From the NCBI RefSeq assembly GCF_025995235.1, contig NZ_BAPT01000049.1, forward strand, positions 1 to 64,000: DNA of 64,000 nucleotides, written 5' to 3'. The DNA is from Ameyamaea chiangmaiensis. Lineage in GTDB: Bacteria > Pseudomonadota > Alphaproteobacteria > Acetobacterales > Acetobacteraceae. The notes beneath the pieces are model-generated. The model ran no database searches. It was not told where the DNA came from and worked only from the letters and a program-made list of their open reading frames with translations. The position numbers and the translations under genes are program-made. Below are positions 57,346 through 64,000 of the stretch, piece by piece (position 1 is the first letter of the stretch; each line of letters opens with the position of its first letter).

Positions 57346-58125
57346 TCAGTCCTTCGGGCGGCCTTTCCGACCGCGCGAGAGTTCCGTCACCACGCCGTGC
57401 AGGGTGCGCAGTTCCTGTTCCGTCACTTCGCCGCGTTCGAAGAAATGGCGCAGGTTGCGGATCATGCCGGGGCGTTTCTGTTCGTTGCGCAGGAAACCGC
57501 ATTCGTCGAGATCGGCTGTCAGATGGCGAAGGAAATTGTTCAGTTCGCCTTTGGTCGCAACGTGGGTTTCGTTGGTCATCAGGGCGCGCGGGGGCGTGTC
57601 GTCGGTGGCCATCCACCATTCGTACGCCATGACCATCACCGCCTGCGCGAGGTTGAGCGACATGAACGCGGGGTTCAGGGGGTAGCGTATGAGGGCGTCG
57701 GCGCGTGCCATGTCCTCGTTATCCAGGCCGGCGCGTTCGGGGCCGAACATCAGGCCCGAGCGCAGCCCGCGATCGCCGATCGCGCGGAGTTCGATCGCCG
57801 CGCCGCGCGCCGTGAGCACCGTCTTGACGATATGCCGCGGTCGCGGGCAGGTCGCGAAGACGTGGTGCAGGTCGGCGACGGCGTCGTCGACCGTCGCGTG
57901 CACCGTTGCGGCTTCGAGAATACGGTCGGCCCCGGACGCGGCACGCCAGGCCCGTTCCTGCGGCCAACCGTCGCGCGGGGCGACGAGGCGCAGGTGAAAC
58001 AGACCGCCATTGGCCATCGCGCGGGCGGTGGTGCCGATGTTCTCGGCCATCTGCGGGCGCACGAGGATGACGACCGGGCTGTTGCCGATCGGGCCGATAT
58101 CGGCGCCGCCGTCACGGCCGGTCAT
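57346..58125 (-). CDS. trmJ: tRNA (Cm32/Um32) methyltransferase TrmJ-like
   Basis: A 259-residue SPOUT methyltransferase. VILVRPQMAENIGTTARAMAN start region, SGLMFGPERAGLDNEDM and PLNPAFMSLNLAQAVMVMAYEW knot motifs, plus a C-terminal helical domain. Start at 58125 follows the family N-terminus; the upstream open frame is Pro/Arg-rich and unrelated. Confidence 0.87.
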   Translation of the reverse strand: MTGRDGGADIGPIGNSPVVILVRPQMAENIGTTARAMANGGLFHLRLVAPRDGWPQERAWRAASGADRILEAATVHATVDDAVADLHHVFATCPRPRHIVKTVLTARGAAIELRAIGDRGLRSGLMFGPERAGLDNEDMARADALIRYPLNPAFMSLNLAQAVMVMAYEWWMATDDTPPRALMTNETHVATKGELNNFLRHLTADLDECGFLRNEQKRPGMIRNLRHFFERGEVTEQELRTLHGVVTELSRGRKGRPKD

Positions 58126-58186
58126 GGCGTGCCTCGCGCGCCGAGGTGGCAGGGACTCGGGAGGGTGGGGAGGGTCGACATGGTCT

Positions 58187-59554
58187 TCATCCCCGGCGCC
58201 ACTGCGTGCCGGTGGCGGTGTCTTCCAGCGCGACCCCCTGGGCGGCGAGGGCGGCGCGGATCTCATCGGCGCGGGCGAAGTCACGTGCCTTGCGGGCCGC
58301 GAGGCGCTCCTCGATCAGGGTGGCGATCGTGGTCTCGTCGAGACCCACCCCGGCGCGAAACCAGTCCGCCGGTGTCTGGTCGAGGAGGCCAAGCAGCGCG
58401 CCGGAGGCCTTCAGGCCGGATGAGGCCTCGCTATCCCCGGCCAGCGCGGCATCCGCCAAGGCATGGAGGGCGGCGAGCGCCCGGGGTGTGTTGAGGTCGT
58501 CGCACAGGGCCGACATCACGCTGTCGGGCACGATGCCGTCCGCGCGGGGCGGGGTCGTTTCGAGCGCGCGATAGAAGCGATCGAGCGTGCGCGTCGCGTC
58601 TTCCAGGCCACCGAACGTGAAGTTGAGGGTCGAGCGATAATGGCTGGTCATCAGCAGCAGGCGCAGGGCCTCTGCCGGCCCGCGCGCCAGCACGTCCCGG
58701 ACGGTGTAGAAGTTGCCAAGCGACTTGGACATCTTCTCGCCGTCGACCAGCAGCATGGCGTTGTGCAGCCACACGTTGGCGAACGTCCCGTTCGGGAAGC
58801 AGCACAGGCTCTGGGCGCGCTCGTTTTCATGGTGGGGAAACAGCAGGTCGTCGCCGCCGCCGTGGATGTCGAAGCTTTCGCCCAGATAGCGGTGTGCCAT
58901 GGCGGAGCATTCGATGTGCCAGCCCGGGCGGCCGCGTCCCCAAGGGCTGTCCCAGCCGGGCTGGGTGTCGTCGGACGGCTTCCACAGGACGAAGTCGCCC
59001 GGATTGCGTTTGTAGGGCGCGACTTCGACCCGCGCGCCGGCGATCAGGTCGTCAGTGTCGCGGCCAGACAGGGTGCCGTAGCCGGGAAAGCTCTGCACCG
59101 CGAACAGCACGTGCCCTTCGGCTTCGTAGGCGTGACCGTGCGCGAGCAGGCGCGTAATGATGTCCTGCATTTCGGCGATGTTATCGGTCGCGCGGGGTTC
59201 CAGGTCCGGTGGCACGATCCCGATGGCGGCGAGGTCGGCGTGGAAATCAGCCGTGGTGCGGGCAGTTAGGGCGGCGATGGTTTCGCTGTTCGCGCGCGCG
59301 CGGGCGGTGATCTTGTCGTCCACATCGGTGATGTTGCGCACGAAGGTCACGCGCGGATACAGGCGGCGCAGAAGGCGGACGAGCAGGTCGGCCGTCAGCA
59401 TGGCGCGCAGATTACCGACATGGGCCAGATCGTACACCGTCGGGCCGCAGTAATAGACGCGGACATGGTTCGGGTCGAGGGGCGCGAACGGCACGAGCGC
59501 GCGGCGCTGGCTGTCGTGCAGGGTCAGGGCAGGGGTGCTGGCGGGCGGCGACAT
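58187..59554 (-). CDS. cysS: Cysteinyl-tRNA synthetase
   Basis: A 455-residue class I synthetase. Zn ligand and HIGH-type motif in YYCGPTVYDLAHVGNLRA (residues 34-51), HIECSAMAHRYLGESFDIHGGGDDLLFPHHENE (in part), and KMSKS motif GEKMSKSLGNFYT near residue 272. Size matches CysS. Charges tRNA-Cys. Confidence 0.95.
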   Translation of the reverse strand: MSPPASTPALTLHDSQRRALVPFAPLDPNHVRVYYCGPTVYDLAHVGNLRAMLTADLLVRLLRRLYPRVTFVRNITDVDDKITARARANSETIAALTARTTADFHADLAAIGIVPPDLEPRATDNIAEMQDIITRLLAHGHAYEAEGHVLFAVQSFPGYGTLSGRDTDDLIAGARVEVAPYKRNPGDFVLWKPSDDTQPGWDSPWGRGRPGWHIECSAMAHRYLGESFDIHGGGDDLLFPHHENERAQSLCCFPNGTFANVWLHNAMLLVDGEKMSKSLGNFYTVRDVLARGPAEALRLLLMTSHYRSTLNFTFGGLEDATRTLDRFYRALETTPPRADGIVPDSVMSALCDDLNTPRALAALHALADAALAGDSEASSGLKASGALLGLLDQTPADWFRAGVGLDETTIATLIEERLAARKARDFARADEIRAALAAQGVALEDTATGTQWRRG

Positions 59555-59669
59555 GATTCCGTCTTGATGCGTCAGCGTGGCGGACGACGCAACACGATGT
59601 GTGGTTCAGGGCACAAAATTCTGCCCCATGGTCTGGTTTCGGGCACTGCGATCTGCGATCACCGCCGCC

Positions 59670-61091
59670 ATGACACACATGACCGAGATCGAGCACGCGT
59701 GCGGCGTCACCCTGTGGTCCGAGGTGCGGGCGCTTGTCAAAACCGCGCTGCCGCTGGGGGTGGGAGAACTGTCGCAGATGGCGATGGGTGTGTCGGATTC
59801 CATGCTGCTGGGTCGGCTGGGGCCGGATGCGCTGGCCGTGGCGGCCCTGAGCACCACGTTCTATTTCACGGTGACGGCGACGGCGCGGGCGGCGCTGGGG
59901 GCGGGGGGTGTGTTCATCGCCCGTGCCTTTGGTGGTCAGCGGGTGCGCGACATTGCGGTTGTTCACGCGATGACGGTGGTGATGGGCCTGCTGATGTGCG
60001 TGCCCTGTGCGCTGGTTCTGGCCAATGCCGGGCGGTTCCTGCTGTGGATCGGGGAGCCGCCGGAGATCGCGGCGCTGAGCGGCCGGTTCATTCATATCCT
60101 GTGCTGGTCCTTGCCGGCGTCCATCGTCGGCGTAGGTGTGCCGTATGAGGTGCTGCCGGCGTTGCGCGCGCAGAAGGTGTTGCTGTGGCTCATGCCGTCG
60201 GCGCTGGTGCTGAACGTGCTTTTGAATGCGGGGCTTGTGTTCGGTCTGGCGGGATTGCCACGGATGGGCCTTTGGGGGTCGGCGACGGCGACGATGGTCA
60301 CGGGCTGGGGCTGCGGCGTGGCGCTTTATGGTGTGTTGCTCGGGGCGTCGCGTCGGCGGGTGGTGTTGTGGCCACCGCGCGGGGACTGGTCGATGCTGGT
60401 GCGGCTGCTGCGTTTTGGCCTGCCGATGTCGATCGCGGCGGCGGCTGAAGTCATGATGTTTCAGGCCAGCGGATTGCGGGCCGGGTTCTTCGGCATGCAG
60501 GCGCTGGCCGCGCATGGCATTGCGCTAAATGTCACGACCATGACTTTCATGGTGAGCTTCGCGATGGCGCAGGCGGCCAATATGCGTGTCGGGCATCTGA
60601 TGGGCGCGGGGCGGGTCGGGCAGGTGCGAAAGGCCGCGACGGCGGCTCTGGGCCTGGTGGTGGCCTACAGCGCCGCTACGGCTCTGGTCCTGCTGATGCT
60701 GCCGGGGTGGATTGCCGGTCTGTATATGGGCGGTGCGCCGTCGGGGCGCGAGACGGTGGCGTTGGCGGCGGTTCTGCTCGGCGTTGCCGCGCTGTATCAG
60801 GTGGTTGATGGCATTCAGGTCATGCTGATGAACCTGTTGCGGGCGTTTGGAGACAGTCTGGTGCCGATGCTTCTGGCGGGGGTGGGTTACTGGTTTATCG
60901 GTTTTCCGGTCGGCGGTTGGCTGGCTTTCCAGCGTGGCTGGGGGGTCGCGGGGCTTTGGTGGGGGCTTGCCGTCGGTCTGGCGAGTGTGTCGCTGATGCT
61001 GGCAATTCGCTTTTTCGTCATGCGTTCGCGCTTGGTCGCTGGCGCGCGTTCGGCGGCGAGCCCTAACGTGGCTGAGACGTGGCCACGCTGA
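59670..61091 (+). CDS. MATE-family multidrug/cation exporter
   Basis: About 473 residues, twelve hydrophobic segments. LPLGVGELSQMAMGVSDSMLLGRLG is the typical MATE N-terminus; the second half repeats it (LRFGLPMSIAAAAEVMMFQ). Start uncertain: ATG at 59670, 59679 or 59628. Na+/H+-driven export of drugs or organic cations. Confidence 0.88.
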   Translation: MTHMTEIEHACGVTLWSEVRALVKTALPLGVGELSQMAMGVSDSMLLGRLGPDALAVAALSTTFYFTVTATARAALGAGGVFIARAFGGQRVRDIAVVHAMTVVMGLLMCVPCALVLANAGRFLLWIGEPPEIAALSGRFIHILCWSLPASIVGVGVPYEVLPALRAQKVLLWLMPSALVLNVLLNAGLVFGLAGLPRMGLWGSATATMVTGWGCGVALYGVLLGASRRRVVLWPPRGDWSMLVRLLRFGLPMSIAAAAEVMMFQASGLRAGFFGMQALAAHGIALNVTTMTFMVSFAMAQAANMRVGHLMGAGRVGQVRKAATAALGLVVAYSAATALVLLMLPGWIAGLYMGGAPSGRETVALAAVLLGVAALYQVVDGIQVMLMNLLRAFGDSLVPMLLAGVGYWFIGFPVGGWLAFQRGWGVAGLWWGLAVGLASVSLMLAIRFFVMRSRLVAGARSAASPNVAETWPR

Positions 61092-61219
61092 CGTGACATG
61101 GGTTGCGTATTTACGGCCGGGGTCACCCGGGATTAGCCTTTCGCTTTAGAAAACAACAAGAACGACGCGACCCTTGAACCGGCCGCGCGCACGCGTCAGC
61201 ACGAGGGGCCTTCGTCTCG

Positions 61220-62404
61220 GTGAAGCAGAAGCAGTCCCTGGTGGCGATTACGGCGGTTCTGGCGATCCTGACCGCTGTGGGCCCGATTTCAACCGACATG
61301 TATCTCCCGGCTTTCGGCGCCATGAGCGACGCGCTCGGCTATGGCGCTGGCGGGACACAGATGACGCTTGCGGCCTGGTTTTTCGGCCTGTCGATCGGGC
61401 AGGTCACATGGGGGGCCTATGCGGATCATTACGGACGCAGGGGGCCACTCCTGCTGGGGACGTCCATTTATACACTGGCGTCGGTCGGCTGCGCGCTGGC
61501 CGGGGATATGGTTCTGTTTTCCATATTCCGGCTTCTGGCAGCGTTCGGCGCGGCCGCGAGCCTTGTGATTCCGCGGGCGGTCATCCGCGATGTGGTCGGC
61601 ACCGACGGGGACGCCGCGAGGATGCTCGGCCGGATGGTGCTGGTGATGAGCATCGTGCCCATGATGGCGCCGACGCTTGGCGGGTTGATCGTGCAGCACT
61701 GGGACTGGCGGGGCATTTTCTGGATGGCATCGCTGTATGGCGTTTTCTGCCTGTGGCTGGTGCAGCGCGCGTTGCCCGACACACTGACGCCCGCGCTGCA
61801 TGTGCGTTTTGCCTTTGGACGCGCCTTGACCGGCTATGTCGTGGTGATGACCGAGCGTGTGTTCGTGCTGCATGCGCTGGAGGGCGGGTTCGCGACGTTT
61901 TCGCTTTTTGCGTTTCTCGGAGGTGCGCCGATGGTGTTTCTGTCGGGGTATCACCTGTCGCCCACGTTGTTCGGCAGCGTGTTCGTGCTGAATGCGGTGG
62001 GGTATGCATTGGGGACGAACGTCAACGGCCGCATGGTGCCGCGTTACGGTGCCAGCCGTGTCTTGAGCGGAGCGGTGACGGCGTTGGTCATCGTAACTCT
62101 CCTGATGGTCGTGGCGGCGTGGTTCGGTCTGGGCGGGGTCTGGGCGCAGGTGTGCGGGATTACGTTGTGCATGATGGTACTGGGGTTTTTGCTGCCGGGG
62201 GCGGCTCTGGGATCGGTGCTGCCGAACAAGGGGGCGGCCGCCTCCGCCTCCGCCCTTTATGGAACCGTGGTTTTTTTCATCGGTGCTGTGAGCACCGTTG
62301 TTGTCGGTCGGATCGACACGCCCGGGCCGTTGCCGATGACGGTCCTGATGCTGGTGGGTGCCCTGGCCGCGTTGACCTGTGACCGGGTGCGTCGTCGTCG
62401 CTGA
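61220..62404 (+). CDS. Bcr/CflA-type MFS drug exporter
   Basis: A 394-residue protein from GTG with twelve membrane segments. AVGPISTDMYLPAFGAMSDALG and WGAYADHYGRRGPLLLG match Bcr/CflA signatures; FLPRAVIRDVVG-like block (IPRAVIRDVVGTDG) follows. Probably a multidrug/amino-acid exporter. Preceding gap (61092-61219) has no gene. Confidence 0.88.
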   Translation: MKQKQSLVAITAVLAILTAVGPISTDMYLPAFGAMSDALGYGAGGTQMTLAAWFFGLSIGQVTWGAYADHYGRRGPLLLGTSIYTLASVGCALAGDMVLFSIFRLLAAFGAAASLVIPRAVIRDVVGTDGDAARMLGRMVLVMSIVPMMAPTLGGLIVQHWDWRGIFWMASLYGVFCLWLVQRALPDTLTPALHVRFAFGRALTGYVVVMTERVFVLHALEGGFATFSLFAFLGGAPMVFLSGYHLSPTLFGSVFVLNAVGYALGTNVNGRMVPRYGASRVLSGAVTALVIVTLLMVVAAWFGLGGVWAQVCGITLCMMVLGFLLPGAALGSVLPNKGAAASASALYGTVVFFIGAVSTVVVGRIDTPGPLPMTVLMLVGALAALTCDRVRRRR

Positions 62405-62416
62405 GGGATCGGCGGT

Positions 62417-63496
62417 TCAGGGCGATGGGGCCGAGGGTGGTGCTGCGTCGTAGCGGTCCCAGTGCGTGGCCAGTTCCCGGACGACGACGGACCCGATGCG
62501 ATAGGCCGCGTCGAGGGAGGGCAGAAAGCCGGAATAGGCTTCTTCGTTGCCGGTTTCGTGGGCAAGGAGTTGTGCGGCGGTCTGGCCGGGCGGGGGCATG
62601 TCGTAGTTAGACGCGGTCCGCAGGATGAGCGCCCGTCGCGCGTCGACGCGGCCTGCCTTGGCCTGTGCGGTCAGGGCCTGCAGGAAGCCGATGTCTTCCT
62701 CGGCCGTGGTGGCCATCGTGCCGTGATTGTCGGTCCAGTAGCTGACCCAGCGTTCCGCCCAGCGGTTCATGCGTTCGCCGACCCAGAAGGTCTCGCCCGA
62801 AAGAGTGTCGCCCAGCAGGACGGCGGGGGCGGTTTGCGCCTTGGGGAAACCGGTGTAGCGCGCGCGGATGGTGCGCAGGCCCGGTGTGTCGGGCAGGGGC
62901 ACGGCGCGTGTCAGCCCGTAGGCCCACCGCACCAGTCCGGGATCGAGCGTGTAGGCCATGTCGCCGGAGAGGGAGTGCAGGGCTGGCCGTGGTTTCGGGT
63001 CGGGGGTGGCGCCCTGAATGGGGGTGAATCCGTCCGGCCAGTCAGCGGGGATTTCGCGCGGGTCGATCAGGTGGGCGAGGCCGCCGTTGACGACGGAAGG
63101 GGCCCATACGGCGGCGCCGACCGGGCCGAAATTGGGGTCGATGCCGCTGATACCGGCGAGCACGAAATAGGCGTGGCGGAGATCGAAACGCGGATCGAGG
63201 GCGAGGGCAGTAATGGCGGAGGCCATGTGTTCCGGGCCCTCGCCGCTGACGATGCCGAGCACGTGCAGCTCCGGGTTATAGCGCATCACGTCGTGATCGG
63301 TGCCGGGGGCCGGGATGGTCGTGGACAGCGGCAGGCGTTCGACCCATGTCTGGAATTCGCCCGGCGTGTCGCCGGTGTCGTGGCCGATTTCGAATGTTGT
63401 GACGACGACGACCCGGATTGGGGTCGGAGCAGCGCGGGCGATGCCCGATGACAGGGCCAGGGCCGAGAGGGCTGCGAGGCACGACAGGAAGCGCAT
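62417..63496 (-). CDS. NUP-family purine nucleoside protein, exported
   Basis: A 359-residue protein. Signal peptide MRFLSCLAALSALALSSGIARA then VVVVTTFEIGHDTGDTPGEFQTW; LGIVSGEGPEHMASAITAL; AYFVLAGISGIDPNFGPVGA; FLQALTAQAKAGRVDARRA. These match the NUP (purine nucleoside permease) family, which shares the nucleoside phosphorylase fold. It has no membrane segments after the signal peptide, so a soluble periplasmic nucleoside-binding or -cleaving protein fits better than a permease. Adjacent to an adenosine deaminase gene. Confidence 0.82.
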   Translation of the reverse strand: MRFLSCLAALSALALSSGIARAAPTPIRVVVVTTFEIGHDTGDTPGEFQTWVERLPLSTTIPAPGTDHDVMRYNPELHVLGIVSGEGPEHMASAITALALDPRFDLRHAYFVLAGISGIDPNFGPVGAAVWAPSVVNGGLAHLIDPREIPADWPDGFTPIQGATPDPKPRPALHSLSGDMAYTLDPGLVRWAYGLTRAVPLPDTPGLRTIRARYTGFPKAQTAPAVLLGDTLSGETFWVGERMNRWAERWVSYWTDNHGTMATTAEEDIGFLQALTAQAKAGRVDARRALILRTASNYDMPPPGQTAAQLLAHETGNEEAYSGFLPSLDAAYRIGSVVVRELATHWDRYDAAPPSAPSP

Positions 63497-63528
63497 CGGA
63501 AGGGTTCCCGGGAAAGGTGGTGGCGGGC

Positions 63529-64000
63529 TTACAGAGCGGGCGGTGTGCGGTCGAAGCGTGCGAAGTCGGCCTCCAGCGCCCATTGGGCGCGTGCTTTTTC
63601 GCTGTGGCTGAGCAGAGCGGCGCAGGAGGGTGAGGGGTGAGGGGACCCGGCCTGATCGGTGCGGCAGGCCGCGGCACGTGTCAGAGGAGTCGTGGGGCTG
63701 AACAGGGCGTCGCCGGGCAGAAAGCTGTACTGGAGGCTGGCGCGGGAGAGATCCAGAAGCTCGTCGTAACGCAGCGGCCACGTCGTCACTGCACGAAGGT
63801 ATTCGTGGGTCAGGTCGATCCGCGAGACGCCTTCGTCATCTGTGGACAGTGCCACGGGGACGTGAGCGGCCCGGTAGAGGGCGAAGGGGTGATCGGCGCC
63901 CCGAACGCCCAGAATGACGTCGTTGCTGGTGAGGTTGATCTCCACTAGAGTGTGGCGTTGGGCCATCAGGTTCAGCAGACCGGGGGCATCGTCTTCCTGT
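63529..64000 (-). CDS. Adenosine deaminase, C-terminal part
   Basis: About 157 codons; the gene continues beyond base 64,000. LMAQRHTLVEINLTSNDVIL and then VPVALSTDDEGVSRIDLTHEY, the Asp-Asp metal/catalytic block of adenosine deaminases. C-terminus LLSHSEKARAQWALEADFARF. With the neighbouring NUP protein it suggests purine nucleoside breakdown or salvage. Whether it too is exported cannot be seen. Confidence 0.88.
   Translation of the reverse strand, partial: QEDDAPGLLNLMAQRHTLVEINLTSNDVILGVRGADHPFALYRAAHVPVALSTDDEGVSRIDLTHEYLRAVTTWPLRYDELLDLSRASLQYSFLPGDALFSPTTPLTRAAACRTDQAGSPHPSPSCAALLSHSEKARAQWALEADFARFDRTPPAL

Overview
The window looks like a chromosomal segment of a high-GC alphaproteobacterium, most likely an acetic acid bacterium (Acetobacteraceae). 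This rests on overall protein character (PqiABC, CzcAB-type efflux, a SUV3-like helicase, a sphingolipid-glycosyltransferase-like protein) and not on a database search. Bases 1 to about 41,592 are a tailed-phage prophage whose left end lies outside the window. Bases 41,593 to 64,000 are host chromosome. The boundary is a complete tRNA-Thr(CGT) gene at 41,593-41,667 (minus strand); the prophage lies against its 3' end, as expected for integration into a tRNA gene.

The prophage is a contractile-tailed chimera. Read leftward from 28.8 kb, a lambda-type head module (small and large terminase, gpZ-like, gpW, portal, S49 protease, acidic scaffold-like protein, gpD, gpE capsid) is joined to a Mu-type tail and baseplate module (gp37/38-like, sheath, tube, frameshifted chaperone, tape measure with lysozyme domain, gpN/P/45/46/47/48-like, fibres). 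A fibre locus and lysis cassette follow (8-1 kb). Replication looks theta-type (initiator-like protein plus DnaB), so this is not a transposing Mu-like phage despite its tail.

The control region is near 35 kb. A short XRE repressor (+) faces a YdaS/Cro-like gene (-). Leftward from it runs an early operon of small overlapping genes (35.0-29.1 kb) that ends in a late-regulator-like protein just before the terminases. Rightward runs a second early operon (36.2-41.5 kb) with many ATGA overlaps, a DUF2303 protein, a double Myb/SANT-like HTH protein and a MerR/AlpA-type excisionase candidate next to the attachment site. No integrase was found; it should lie beyond base 1.

The most unusual locus is 5.0-7.9 kb: a beta-helix fibre gene and a second, promoterless copy of its C-terminal third flank an AT-rich opposite-strand gene encoding a HEPN-type R-x4-H motif. 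This arrangement suggests fibre-tip switching combined with a defence or toxin cargo gene.

The host part carries pqiABC (lipid transport across the envelope), a CzcB/CzcA/OprM-like RND metal efflux operon, a SUV3-like RNA helicase, ferredoxin-NADP reductase, glutathione reductase, a GIPC-transferase-like protein, TrmJ, CysS, a MATE exporter, a Bcr/CflA-type MFS exporter, an exported NUP-family nucleoside protein and the end of an adenosine deaminase.
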